64,000 bases of DNA from Trinickia dabaoshanensis (GTDB taxonomy: Bacteria > Pseudomonadota > Gammaproteobacteria > Burkholderiales > Burkholderiaceae). The notes beneath the pieces were generated by a model. That model was not told the DNA's origin. It ran no database searches and saw only the letters and a list, made by a program, of their open reading frames with translations. A program made the translations under genes and the position numbers. Of the stretch, positions 8,874 through 17,620 are shown one piece after another. Positions within the stretch are counted from its first letter, which is position 1. Every line of letters starts with the position of its first letter. The stretch lies in the NCBI RefSeq assembly GCF_002879885.1, contig NZ_PNYA01000032.1, positions 1 to 64,000 of the forward strand, written 5' to 3'.

Positions 8874-9844
8874 GCGCGCCCAACGTCTTCGCGCTCGCTG
8901 TTTTCCTCGCCGTCCTCGGGAGCGGGCTCATCGTCCATACGGCGCTGCAAGCGCTGCGCTCACGCCCCTCGGCCGTCATGCGTGCGCGCCTTGCCGAACT
9001 CGACGACGCACGCGACGTACCGGCCGGCGATCGCCCGGCCGACGGCGCCGCGTTGTTCAACGAACGCAACCGGCGCGTAAAGCTATGGGCAAGGCTCGAT
9101 GAGCGCCTTCGATACCTGGAGGTCGTCAGCGGCAAAAACGGGTTGCGGCTAGCGGCGCTCGTCGCGGTGTCGGCGGCCGTCGCCGCGGTTGGCATCGCCC
9201 GGATCGACGTCATGCCCTCATGGTCGCTTCCGGTGCTCCTCGTCGTGCTGCCGGCGTTCGGCGTCAACTGGGTGTCGCGGCAACTCGTCGAGCGCTTTCG
9301 CCTTAGTTTTCTGAACGTGTTTCCCGACGCTTTGGAATTGATGGTGCGCGCCGTGCGCGCCGGCGTTCCGACGGTGCGCGCCATCGAGATCGTCGCCGAC
9401 GAATGCGCGGCCCCCGTTTGCCTCGAATTTCGCAAGATCGCCGACAGTCTCCGCTTGGGCATCGAATTCGACCGGATCCTGAACGAAGCGATGCATCGCC
9501 TGCGCGTGCCCGAATTTTCGTTTTTCTGCGTGGCGTTGCTGTTGCAGCGCGAAACCGGCGGGCCGCTCAGCGACACGCTCGAAGGTCTGTCCGATATCGT
9601 GCGCTCGCGCAAGGACGTCCGCATGAAGAGTCGCGCGCTGACCGCCGAAAGCCGGCTGGCGAGCCGCATCATCGCTTGCGTCCCCCCGCTCGTGTTCGGC
9701 TTGCTCTATACGGTCAATCGCGAATACGTCCAGATCCTGCTCGATACGAAACCGGGCCACATGATCGTCGTGACGAGCGGGGCACTGCTGACGTTCGGCC
9801 TTCTGATCATCCAAAAGATCGCCAAATTGGACACGCATAAATGA
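8870..9844 (+). CDS. tadB: Tad inner-membrane platform protein TadB
   Basis: A 324-aa GspF/TadB-type membrane protein that partners with TadC as the platform on which CpaF acts. It has an N-terminal membrane helix, a central helix pair (ALVAVSAAVAAVGIA; LPVLLVVLPAFGVNW), a T2SSF cytoplasmic domain (FPDALELMVRAVRAG ... LLLQRETGGPLSDTLEGL) and two C-terminal helices. Its start overlaps the cpaF stop by ATGA and its stop overlaps the tadC start. Confidence 0.94.
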   Translation: MSAPNVFALAVFLAVLGSGLIVHTALQALRSRPSAVMRARLAELDDARDVPAGDRPADGAALFNERNRRVKLWARLDERLRYLEVVSGKNGLRLAALVAVSAAVAAVGIARIDVMPSWSLPVLLVVLPAFGVNWVSRQLVERFRLSFLNVFPDALELMVRAVRAGVPTVRAIEIVADECAAPVCLEFRKIADSLRLGIEFDRILNEAMHRLRVPEFSFFCVALLLQRETGGPLSDTLEGLSDIVRSRKDVRMKSRALTAESRLASRIIACVPPLVFGLLYTVNREYVQILLDTKPGHMIVVTSGALLTFGLLIIQKIAKLDTHK

Positions 9845-10776
9845 TGCCCTCCCTCGTCGATACGATCCTATCGGCCGCCGTTCTGGTCTTTGCCGCCTTC
9901 GCGGTCGTCCGCAATGCGACGCCCGCCGCACGCATCGCTCAGCGCGCCCGCACGCTCGGAGACGCGCCGCGCACCGTCGACGTCGCCGATGCGGCGCCGA
10001 GTTCGTTCGCGCAGCGCCTCGGCGCGCGCCTGGCAGCCCTCGGCGAACGGCTCCCGATATTCGAGGCGGCCCATCGCAGCGAGTTGGCCAAGCGCCTGCT
10101 ACGCGCCGGTTTCCGCGGCAATCGCGCGGCGTCGGCGCTCATCGGCATCAAGGTGCTCTTCGGCGGCATCGCCGCACTGACGATGTTCGTGCTCGGTCAT
10201 CACATTCCGGTCGTCGAAAAATTGTTGGTACTCCGTATCATCGTCGCCGGCGCCTTTTTCATGATCGGCATGATGCTGCCCGAGTTCGCACTGCAGATTT
10301 ATACGCGGCGACGCCAAGCGCAAATCGCATCGGCACTGCCGGACGCGCTCGATCTGCTGGTCATCTGCACGAATGCCGGGCACAGCCTCGCCGCGAGCGT
10401 CGTTCGCATCGCGGAGGAAATGCGTGCCATCGCTCCCGCGCTCGCACGCGAACTCGAGCTGACGGCGCAAGAGTTGCGCATCGACAGCGACAGCTCCGCC
10501 GTCTTGCGCAATCTCGCCGAGCGCGTGGACGTGGCTTCGTTACGCGCGCTAGTGACGACGCTGAACCAGTCGCAACGTTACGGCACGCCCATCACGCAAG
10601 CGTTGCAGGTGCTGGCACGCGCGGAACGAACGCAGCACATGCGCCGGCTGGAAGAGCGCGCGGCCAAGCTGTCGATCAAGATCACCTTGCCCATGATGTT
10701 TTTCATTTTGCCGACGGTCGTTCTCATTGCGGCCGGCCCTGCCGTGCTGCGCCTCATGACGGTGTTTCATCCATGA
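9841..10776 (+). CDS. tadC: Tad inner-membrane platform protein TadC
   Basis: A 311-aa T2SSF-domain membrane protein, the second platform subunit. An N-terminal helix is followed by two helices near residues 100-145 (including MIGMMLPEFALQIY), a cytoplasmic T2SSF domain (LPDALDLLVICTNAGHSL; LVTTLNQSQRYGTPITQAL) and a terminal helix (MMFFILPTVVLIAAGPAVL). There are tandem ATGs at 9841 and 9844; either could be used. It overlaps tadB and tadD by four bases each. Confidence 0.94.
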   Translation: MMPSLVDTILSAAVLVFAAFAVVRNATPAARIAQRARTLGDAPRTVDVADAAPSSFAQRLGARLAALGERLPIFEAAHRSELAKRLLRAGFRGNRAASALIGIKVLFGGIAALTMFVLGHHIPVVEKLLVLRIIVAGAFFMIGMMLPEFALQIYTRRRQAQIASALPDALDLLVICTNAGHSLAASVVRIAEEMRAIAPALARELELTAQELRIDSDSSAVLRNLAERVDVASLRALVTTLNQSQRYGTPITQALQVLARAERTQHMRRLEERAAKLSIKITLPMMFFILPTVVLIAAGPAVLRLMTVFHP

Positions 10777-11744
10777 TCAAAAATCGAGCCCTACGGGCGG
10801 TTGCCCTCGTATTCCTCGCCATGCCGATTTGCGCCTGCACGGTAACCTCCGTCAGATCCGAGACGCATGCGGGGCTTCCCGCCGAACACATCGAGCGCAC
10901 CACGGGCGACGTCAAGCTCAGCGACGCGTCGCTGGCGACGAGCGCGTTGCAAAGCGGTGATATTTCGCTCGCGTCGTCGCTCTATGCCAAGACGCTCGAG
11001 AAGCATCCGAACGACGTCGATGCGCTGATCGGAATGGGAACGACCTTGGCGGACGCGGGCGACTTCGAGCGCGCGAGGCAGACGTACCGGCACGCGATTG
11101 CGGTGGCCCCCAAGCGGACGGAGCCGGTGCTCGAGTTAGCACGGCTCGATTTGCGCCAACGACGACTCGACGACGCGATCGCACTGTATCGGCAGTTGCT
11201 CTCGCGCGAGCCGGGTAGCCGCTTCGCGAGCGCCGGGCTCGGTACCGCCTACGCCGTCAAGGGCGATGCCCACGCCGCGCAGCGGACGTTCGAGGAGGCG
11301 CTGCGCGCGCACCCGGGCGACGTCATGCTGACGATCGATCTCGGATTGTCGTACGTACTCGACGGCCAGGTTCGCCGGGGCGCGAATCTATTGCTCGATG
11401 TCGCCGGCCAGCCCGGCGCGCCCGCGCAGGCACGTCAGGACCTGGCGCTCGCCTATGGACTGCTGGGCAACAACGACGCGGCCGATAAAGTGTTGGCGCG
11501 CGATTTGCCGCGTAAGAGCGCCGAGGACAACGTCACGTTCTACAAGGTAGTGCGCGCGAAGCTTCAGTCGCTGCCGGGCGGCGTGCAGATCGCGACGCTG
11601 CCGCCGGCAACCGAAATCGGCGTGCGCGCGATTCGATTGCCGATGGCCGGCGGGCAGGCGCCCGTGACCGAGCGACTCAGCGACACGGCGCCCCCCGAGA
11701 CATGGGCCTTGCGGCATCAAGCGCCGCTGCTCGATCCGCAATGA
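10773..11744 (+). CDS. tadD: TPR lipoprotein TadD
   Basis: A 323-aa predicted lipoprotein (signal ALVFLAMPICAC) with several TPR units, for example LASSLYAKTLEKHPNDVDAL, TYRHAIAVAPKRTEPVLELA and ALRAHPGDVMLTIDLGLSYV. TadD proteins act as a periplasmic or outer-membrane scaffold for pilus assembly. It overlaps tadC and tadE, so it belongs to the same transcript. Confidence 0.9.
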   Translation: MIKNRALRAVALVFLAMPICACTVTSVRSETHAGLPAEHIERTTGDVKLSDASLATSALQSGDISLASSLYAKTLEKHPNDVDALIGMGTTLADAGDFERARQTYRHAIAVAPKRTEPVLELARLDLRQRRLDDAIALYRQLLSREPGSRFASAGLGTAYAVKGDAHAAQRTFEEALRAHPGDVMLTIDLGLSYVLDGQVRRGANLLLDVAGQPGAPAQARQDLALAYGLLGNNDAADKVLARDLPRKSAEDNVTFYKVVRAKLQSLPGGVQIATLPPATEIGVRAIRLPMAGGQAPVTERLSDTAPPETWALRHQAPLLDPQ

Positions 11745-12253
11745 GCATCGATATGACCATGAGGGTGCATCCTCGGCGCGAGCGCGGGGCCGTCGCGCTT
11801 GAATTCGCCGTGATCGTGCTGCCCTTTCTCATCGTGCTATTCGGCATCGTCATGCTCGCGTTTCTCTTCGTCGCGCAATCGTTGCTCGATAACGCGGCGC
11901 GCGATGCCGCGCGCATGATCCGCATCGGCTACTACACCGGCTCGGGATACCAGGCTGCTTTGAAAGCCCGGCTATGCGGCAACGAGCTTGCCCTCGGCAA
12001 CTTCAGCCTCGTTCACGACTGCACACAAAACCTGCTTTTGCGCGTTGTCGCGGCACCGACGGGCTCGCCGGCCGGCTCCGGTTTCTGGAACTTGACGACG
12101 GTCGATTTCGGTAACGGCGGGACCCAGCAATTCGATGCGTTGGGCCCCAAGAACGACGTGGTGGTGCAGATCGGCTACGCATTCGCGACGTTTGCACGCG
12201 GCGCCTCGCCGACGCTGATGTCGACCGTGGCTTTTCAAACGGAGCCCTACTGA
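11741..12253 (+). CDS. tadE: Pseudopilin TadE
   Basis: A 170-aa TadE-family pseudopilin. After a short basic leader the processing site reads RRERG|AVALEFAVIVLPFL, with Glu at +5 and Phe at +6 as in CpaA substrates. A hydrophobic helix and a periplasmic domain of about 120 residues follow. The start is the ATG overlapping the tadD stop; an earlier in-frame start at 11702 lies inside tadD and is not favoured. Confidence 0.9.
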   Translation: MSIDMTMRVHPRRERGAVALEFAVIVLPFLIVLFGIVMLAFLFVAQSLLDNAARDAARMIRIGYYTGSGYQAALKARLCGNELALGNFSLVHDCTQNLLLRVVAAPTGSPAGSGFWNLTTVDFGNGGTQQFDALGPKNDVVVQIGYAFATFARGASPTLMSTVAFQTEPY

Positions 12254-12825
12254 TGTTACGCAAAGTGCGCACCATCCTCGCCGATACGCGCGGCGTCGTC
12301 GCGATGGAGTTCGCGCTCGTACTGCCGCTCATGATTCCGCTGTTGTTCGTCGGCTACGAAATTGCGCAGTACGTCCGCGCAACCATGCAGCTGCAGAGCG
12401 CGACGGCGGCGATGGCCGACCTGATCGCTCAGCAGAGCGCGGGCGTCAGCGCCGGCGGATGGAGCTCGCTCGGCAACTTCTGTAGCGCGGGGCAGATGAT
12501 GATGACGCCGTTTCCGCCGGACTCGCTCGCGGTGGCCATGGCGAGCGTGTCGAACTCGGCGGGCTCCGCGCAACTCGACTGGGAAGACGACAACGAATGC
12601 TGGGTGACGGCCGCGCCGTTGGGCGGTAAAGCGATCGCCCTCGCGACGACGCCGAAGAATCTCATACCGAACGCGGGCACGCCCGGCGACAGCGTAATCG
12701 TCGTGCAGGCGACCTACCAGTACCAGTCGCTGCTGAAGTACCTCTTGCCGATTCCGATCACGATTACGCAAACAGCCTTAGCCCGCCCACGCGGCAATGC
12801 GCCCATCGCATGCAACGGCTGTTAA
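12253..12825 (+). CDS. tadF: TadE/TadF-type pseudopilin
   Basis: A 190-aa second pseudopilin with the site TRG|VVAMEFALVLPLMIP (Glu +5, Phe +6), one N-terminal helix and a periplasmic domain. By order and size it fits the TadF slot, although the TadE and TadF families blend. The start ATG shares its first base with the tadE stop, which implies coupled translation. Confidence 0.85.
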   Translation: MLRKVRTILADTRGVVAMEFALVLPLMIPLLFVGYEIAQYVRATMQLQSATAAMADLIAQQSAGVSAGGWSSLGNFCSAGQMMMTPFPPDSLAVAMASVSNSAGSAQLDWEDDNECWVTAAPLGGKAIALATTPKNLIPNAGTPGDSVIVVQATYQYQSLLKYLLPIPITITQTALARPRGNAPIACNGC

Positions 12826-12836
12826 GGGGAAATGCA

Positions 12837-14393
12837 ATGAGCCGTCGCTTCGTTCCCGCTAGACGCTGGCTGCGCGCACTGCGGTGCCTGCTTACCGACG
12901 ATTCGGGCGCCATCGCGCTGTCGTACGCCCTGCTGTTCGTGCCGCTTCTCGTCTCGATCGGATGCGCCGTGGACTACGCGAGGATGGTGCAATATCGCAG
13001 CGCGTTGCAGGCTGCGGTGGACGAGGCCGCGCTCGCCGGCGCCGCGGCATTCACGGACCCGAGCGAGCAGAGCCGGGCGATCGGCGTGGCGACGACCTAC
13101 TTCGATCAGGCCATCTTGCCCACCAGCCTCTCGCTCACCGCGCCCAGCGTGACGGCGAATGCGAACGGGACGACCCGCTCGGGCGCTACCGCGCACACGG
13201 TCACGGTATCGGCGAGCGCCACCGTGGCCACGACGATCATGTCGATGTTCACGCCGTGGGGGACGATCAGCGCCTCGGCCACGGCCGGGGACCCCGTGGT
13301 CACGACCGACATGGTCGTCAACCATATCAATTGGTGGGCCTGCGACGGCAACACCGTCTACCTGTACCAGGTGCCGAAAAACAAAAGCGGCGCAGGCTAC
13401 GATTATGCGTCGGTACCGGCGTTCTCCGTCGCCAACGGCACCACGCAAGGCAACTATTACGAAATCGGGACCTCGTATTCCGGCACCAATCCGTTGGCGA
13501 GCCTGCCCCCTGGTCAGACGATGCCCTCCTTCAGCGCGAATCAACCCGTGGGCGTGATGCTTCGCAACGACACGGACGGCAACGCGGGCATCGGCTGCGC
13601 CGCGCCCGTTAGGGGCGCCAACTCGTACGGAGCGCCCGACGGAGCCACTCAGTATTTTTATTCGTCGTTGATGCTCGATAACGAATCGCCGAGTCAGCAC
13701 ACGAACTACCGTTACACCACGGACGTGACGAGGGACGTCAACGGAAATATCACCCAAGTCACGAGTTATATCCCCCCCAACCCGCTGCACCCCGATGGCG
13801 TGGATCCGGAGCCGATCCCATCCGACCAGAACTACAACAACCTGTGGAACTACTTCGGCGTGAACGCGCCGGGCACCGCGTACTCGAACTGTACGTCGAC
13901 GCCGCTCAGCTCGAGCACGACCCGCTACCAATGCCAGACGCAATACCCGACCACGGCCACTTCGGCATTGTCCAACTGCTCGCTGTACGTGGAATCGGGC
14001 GTCACGCAAGACTATCTCGACGGCCTGAAAGCCAACAGCCTGTCTCCCTCGGCAGCTTGGTACAACTGCTTTTCCATTCCAGGCAGCAACAGCGGCAATC
14101 CGCAACTCTCGGCACCCTCTTGCGCGCAAATCTCGGCGCTCGCCTCGCCGGGCGCGAACGGCGCGGCCGATACGCAGCCGGTCGCGGTCTTCTGGTGGGA
14201 CGACGCGGGCGGAGTGGGACCGCACGAACAGTTTTTCTTTCCTCAAGGCAGTTGCTCGGGCACGACGCGAGACGGCCCCGGCGGGGGCGAAGACTGCTTG
14301 TACATGAACAACTTCTTTGCGATGCGGTGCACGCTGAACGGGGGCGGCACCGGGCCGGGCGGTACGTACACCGAGGTGGTACTGACGCGGTGA
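12837..14393 (+). CDS. tadG: TadG-like pilus assembly protein
   Basis: A 518-aa membrane-anchored protein with an N-terminal Tad helix (GAIALSYALLFVPLLVSIGC) and the typical AAVDEAALAGAAAF stretch. A long secreted domain rich in Ser, Thr, Asn and Gly follows, with several Cys. The pseudopilin cleavage position has Ser instead of Glu at +5 (G|AIALSY), so leader processing by CpaA is doubtful. The start at 12837 has AAGGGGA seven bases upstream. It is the last gene of the pilus operon. Confidence 0.88.
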   Translation: MSRRFVPARRWLRALRCLLTDDSGAIALSYALLFVPLLVSIGCAVDYARMVQYRSALQAAVDEAALAGAAAFTDPSEQSRAIGVATTYFDQAILPTSLSLTAPSVTANANGTTRSGATAHTVTVSASATVATTIMSMFTPWGTISASATAGDPVVTTDMVVNHINWWACDGNTVYLYQVPKNKSGAGYDYASVPAFSVANGTTQGNYYEIGTSYSGTNPLASLPPGQTMPSFSANQPVGVMLRNDTDGNAGIGCAAPVRGANSYGAPDGATQYFYSSLMLDNESPSQHTNYRYTTDVTRDVNGNITQVTSYIPPNPLHPDGVDPEPIPSDQNYNNLWNYFGVNAPGTAYSNCTSTPLSSSTTRYQCQTQYPTTATSALSNCSLYVESGVTQDYLDGLKANSLSPSAAWYNCFSIPGSNSGNPQLSAPSCAQISALASPGANGAADTQPVAVFWWDDAGGVGPHEQFFFPQGSCSGTTRDGPGGGEDCLYMNNFFAMRCTLNGGGTGPGGTYTEVVLTR

Positions 14394-14499
14394 CCGCGCC
14401 CGCCTTGTTCTCGATCGACCGTGAAATTCGTAAAATGTCTTGCGTCCACCGCGGCATGCGTCCCGAACACTACTGAAAAGCGCGGTATCCATCTAAATT

Positions 14500-14518
14500 C
14501 TTCCGACTATAGTCGAAG
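14500..14518. promoter_or_regulatory. Imperfect 19-bp inverted repeat upstream of luxR-type gene 3
   Basis: CTTCCGACTATAGTCGAAG has a perfect 10-bp core (GACTATAGTC) and matching CTTC/GAAG arms offset by one base. It lies 55-73 bases before the chosen start of the LuxR-type gene, a normal place for autoregulation. Confidence 0.4.
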
Positions 14519-14572
14519 GCTATGAACCGGCGCTCGACCATGCGTAGCGCCGCTTTCAAGATGGAGAGGTGG

Positions 14573-15457
14573 ATGACGAACTTAGAGACTGAGGGGCGCT
14601 CGCCAAAGGCTAAATCGAACAGCGAGCGAGACGCACGACGCGCAATCGATTTTATCGAACTCGCCGACTGTCAACTTGTCGTCGGCAATGACGCAGGACG
14701 ACCACGCGATGCGAACGGCAGCGACCGCATCTCCGACATCGCGGCCGATCTTGCCCGCGCCCATTCCCCGCACGAGCGCAAGCAATTACTGCGGATCGCA
14801 CTGCGCGCGATAGGCTTCGATTGGTTCTGCTACTGCCGTCTCACACGGCTGGGCCAGATCGTCAATCGGGCGCGCTACTTCGATCTGTGCTCTCCCCCCG
14901 GCTGGGCGCAGCGCTATGTGGACCAGCGCTACTTCGACCTCGACCCGCGCATGGCGTTCGCATGCCGGCATGATTGGCCGCTCGTATGGGACCACGGCAC
15001 GCTCCGGACCGAAAGCGCGATCGCGACGGGCGAAATGAACGAACGCATGCACCGCTTTTTGCAAGACGCCGACGGCTTCGGCACGCGAAGCGGCATCGCC
15101 TTTGGGCTCGTCGACCCGAACAGTTTCGAGCACAGCGTCATAATCTTCAGTTCGATCAACGCAACGAGCGAATGGATCAACGATCGCATAGTCGGTCAAG
15201 CCTATGCCTTGGGCCTCGGCGTACATGCGTTCTTGGCCGAGCATATGGCATCGATGGCGCAAACGCCGATGCTATCGGACCTGCAGCGCCGCATCTTGAA
15301 CTTCACGGCAAGCGGTCTCAGCGATCGGGCAATCGCACAGCAGTTGAATATGTCGCGCAGCAATGTCGACTATCACATGCGGCAGATCCGCAAGAAATAT
15401 GGCGTTCTGAATCGCGTACAGCTTGCTTATCTCGCGGGCCGCCTTCTGGTCGTCTAA
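14573..15457 (+). CDS. LuxR-type regulator 3 (autoinducer-binding-like domain + LuxR HTH)
   Basis: A 294-aa LuxR-family regulator. The start at 14573 is preferred because GGAGAGG lies just upstream; an ATG at 14522 has no clear binding site. Its pocket keeps all the canonical positions: GWAQRY (Trp57, Tyr61), FDLDPR (Asp70, Pro71) and PLVWD (Trp85), in TraR numbering. The HTH reads LSDRAIAQQLNMSRSNVDYH. Of the six regulators here it has the most classical ligand site, so it is the best candidate to bind an acyl-homoserine lactone. It is transcribed in the same direction as the tad operon, 179 bases after tadG. Confidence 0.9.
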   Translation: MTNLETEGRSPKAKSNSERDARRAIDFIELADCQLVVGNDAGRPRDANGSDRISDIAADLARAHSPHERKQLLRIALRAIGFDWFCYCRLTRLGQIVNRARYFDLCSPPGWAQRYVDQRYFDLDPRMAFACRHDWPLVWDHGTLRTESAIATGEMNERMHRFLQDADGFGTRSGIAFGLVDPNSFEHSVIIFSSINATSEWINDRIVGQAYALGLGVHAFLAEHMASMAQTPMLSDLQRRILNFTASGLSDRAIAQQLNMSRSNVDYHMRQIRKKYGVLNRVQLAYLAGRLLVV

Positions 15458-15477
15458 GGTCGTTGCTAGGAAAGACA

Positions 15478-15501
15478 GCGCGGCGGCCTCAACCGCCGCG
15501 C
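15478..15501 (+). terminator. GC-rich hairpin after luxR-type gene 3
   Basis: GCGCGGCGG and CCGCCGCGC form a 9-bp stem with a 6-base loop, 20 bases after the stop codon. No T-tract follows, so intrinsic termination is possible but weak. A second short hairpin (GCAGGT/ACCTGC, 15509-15527) follows. Confidence 0.45.
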
Positions 15502-15661
15502 CTCGAAAGCAGGTGGTTCTTACCTGCCCGACATTCCGCACGAGTGCAGTACTTACCGATTGCATTGGCTTCCACGAAGCGCCATCGGCAGGCATACCGT
15601 GGTCTCGTAGTTATTCGACGTTCGCGTATGCAAAGACGCGGTGCGACTACTAGTTCGCGTT

Positions 15662-15691
15662 TTGCACGGCGACGGCCGCGGCTGGGATACT
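15662..15691 (+). promoter_or_regulatory. Putative sigma-70 promoter of luxR-type gene 4
   Basis: TTGCAC (15662-15667) and GATACT (15686-15691) are 18 bases apart, and the start codon is 50 bases downstream. This suggests the gene has its own promoter. Confidence 0.45.
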
Positions 15692-15741
15692 GTGCCCTCA
15701 CACTTCGGCGTGCGGGGGCGCCTCTTTCCCGGAGTCAGAAT

Positions 15742-16677
15742 ATGAGTCAGTACGGCATCAGCGATATGGATTCCGAAGCGCTGAACTTCCAAATCTACGG
15801 CGACGCCGATCTCGATAGCGCTCCCGAACTGTCCCACGACTTCGATGCGCCCGACGGCCAGCGGCTCGCCGGCATCGCATATGAACTGGCGAAGGCCGAT
15901 GGCGCGCAGGAGCGCCAAGCGCTTTTACGTCCGGCGCTGCGCGCGGCCGGGTTCGATTCGCTGTGCTACCTGCGCGTCTCGCGCATCGGCGACACCTTCA
16001 ATCGAATCGTCTATTTCAACGCGTTCTCGCCCGCCGGGTGGGCGCAACGCTACTTGCGCGAACGCTTTTACGAAATCGACGCGCGCCTCGCCTACTCGAG
16101 CCGCCACGAGTGGCCGATGCTGTGGGACTTGGCTTCGATTGCGTCGACGCCCCAGTTGAGCGGCATCGGATCGAACGGCACCGCCCCGGCGAGCACGCCC
16201 GCCACGCCGGGCACGCCGGCCGCGGCCCGCGAGGCACGGCTCGTTTCGGCCTCGCGCGATGCGGGTATGCTCTCGGGCGTCTCCTTCGGCGTAGGCACGC
16301 CCGACGCGCTGGATACGTGCGTCGCGATTTTTTCGAACACGCAGCCGTCCAAAGCGCGGGTGCCCGACATGTCGATCGGCCATGCGTACGCGCTCGCCGT
16401 GGGCTTGCACGAGTTCCTTACGCTGCGCGCGCCGCAGACCCACCGGCCCACCGGGGCAGCCGAGCTCAGCGAAATCCAGCGCTCGATACTCGAATTCGTC
16501 ACGCTGGGTTTGAACGACAAGGACATCGCCGAGCGGCTCGGCACCTCGCACCATAACGTCGACTACTACTTGCGCCAGCTCAAGAAGCTCTATCACGCGA
16601 ACAACCGTGTCCAACTCGCCTACATCGCCGGGCACGTGCTCGGCAGACGCGAAGCGAGCCGCGGTGCAAGCCGGTAG
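15742..16677 (+). CDS. LuxR-type regulator 4 (paralogue of regulator 2)
   Basis: A 311-aa LuxR-family regulator starting at 15742 with GGAG seven bases upstream. The binding-like domain has GWAQRYLRERFYEIDARLAY and WPMLWD; Pro71 (TraR numbering) is Ala, exactly as in regulator 2. The HTH reads LNDKDIAERLGTSHHNVDYY. The protein also carries an Ala/Pro/Thr-rich insert near residue 150 at the same place as regulator 2. Shared substitutions and insert mark the two as a duplicated pair that now brackets the pilus operon. It converges on regulator 5, with only 21 bases between the stops. Confidence 0.9.
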   Translation: MSQYGISDMDSEALNFQIYGDADLDSAPELSHDFDAPDGQRLAGIAYELAKADGAQERQALLRPALRAAGFDSLCYLRVSRIGDTFNRIVYFNAFSPAGWAQRYLRERFYEIDARLAYSSRHEWPMLWDLASIASTPQLSGIGSNGTAPASTPATPGTPAAAREARLVSASRDAGMLSGVSFGVGTPDALDTCVAIFSNTQPSKARVPDMSIGHAYALAVGLHEFLTLRAPQTHRPTGAAELSEIQRSILEFVTLGLNDKDIAERLGTSHHNVDYYLRQLKKLYHANNRVQLAYIAGHVLGRREASRGASR

Positions 16678-16698
16678 CGGCGAGCCGCAACGCTGGGA

Positions 16699-17490
16699 TT
16701 ACGACCGGCTCCACCCCCAGCGCGCGGCGAGATACGCGAGTTGCGCGCGGTTTTCGACGTTGAACGATTTTTGGAGCATCTTGACGTGCTGGCTGACGCG
16801 GTGCGCCGATGAAGCGGTCTCGGCGGCGATCTCGTGATCGGATAGTCCTTTCACGAGCCGTTCGAGCACCGCCGCTTGTTCATCGGAGAGCGTAACGACG
16901 CGCGCCATGCGAGCGCATTCTTCGACAAAGGGTTGCACGGTACGGCCGATCGTCAGGCTCGCCGCCAGCACCGTGCCCATCACCCGGTCGTCGATCCAGC
17001 TCGTATCGCTCGCCTCGGCGCTCAGCGTGACGGCAACGCGCAAATCGGCGCGCGGGGCCGGCAGACCGAGAATGAGCCCACTGTGCATCGCATGTGCGCG
17101 TAATGTCGATAAAAGGCTGCGAACACGCGGTTCGGCCGAATTCGACCGAACCTCCAATTCATCGAGATTCCACGTGACCGGAAGACCGCTTTCACGTAAA
17201 GCCGCCAGCCGGGGATCGGTTTCATAGAGCCGGCTTTTCAAATAGACGGTCGTAAACCTCACATTGCCCATCTCGCGCATCGCATAGGCACGCAAAATGC
17301 GCCGCCCAATGGTTTCCAATGCCATATAGGAGAAGCTGGAAAAGCCCGCCTGCTGCAAGCGCTCGCGGCATTCGCGAAGGACGCACGCCTGCCCATCGAC
17401 ATGAGCCGTCGCGTCGAGCCGGCTCAAATGAGCCAGCGCGTCACCTTGCGAAAACCATACGAGCGCCGGAAATTCGTCATCGGATGTCAT
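16699..17490 (-). CDS. LuxR-type regulator 5 (autoinducer-binding-like domain + LuxR HTH)
   Basis: A 263-aa LuxR-family regulator, the most divergent of the group. The binding-like domain keeps ETDPRLAAL (Asp70-Pro71) and PVTWN (Trp85) but has Phe at the Trp57 position (FTTVYL). Its recognition helix reads SSAHRVSQHVKMLQ instead of the NVDYHLR-type helix of the others, so it probably reads a different DNA site. It is divergent from regulator 6 across 130 bases. Confidence 0.87.
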   Translation of the reverse strand: MTSDDEFPALVWFSQGDALAHLSRLDATAHVDGQACVLRECRERLQQAGFSSFSYMALETIGRRILRAYAMREMGNVRFTTVYLKSRLYETDPRLAALRESGLPVTWNLDELEVRSNSAEPRVRSLLSTLRAHAMHSGLILGLPAPRADLRVAVTLSAEASDTSWIDDRVMGTVLAASLTIGRTVQPFVEECARMARVVTLSDEQAAVLERLVKGLSDHEIAAETASSAHRVSQHVKMLQKSFNVENRAQLAYLAARWGWSRS

Positions 17491-17535
17491 CAGCGAATAA
17501 CCTCACCCACCGGTATGCTTTTTTTACGTTTATTA

Positions 17536-17552
17536 TTACGCGATGTTACGCG
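17536..17552. promoter_or_regulatory. Direct repeat in the regulator 5/6 divergent promoter
   Basis: TTACGCG occurs twice with a 10-base period (17536-17542 and 17546-17552), placing both copies on the same helix face between two divergent regulator genes. A role as binding site is inferred. Confidence 0.3.
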
Positions 17553-17620
17553 CCCGAACATAGACGATTCAAACTAAGGGCCATACAGCGTAACGTCAAT
17601 CCTCGATCGGAGGCTCCCCG

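Noticed and set aside
12822-14492. Minus-strand frame of 556 codons
   Set aside because: Antisense of tadG, which has family motifs and a clear ribosome site; the antisense product is Arg/Gly/His-rich with no domain.
15509-15527. GCAGGT-7-ACCTGC considered as a lux box
   Set aside because: The half-sites are in the opposite orientation to ACCTGT...ACAGGT, and it lies next to a terminator-like hairpin after a gene, so a simple RNA hairpin is more likely.
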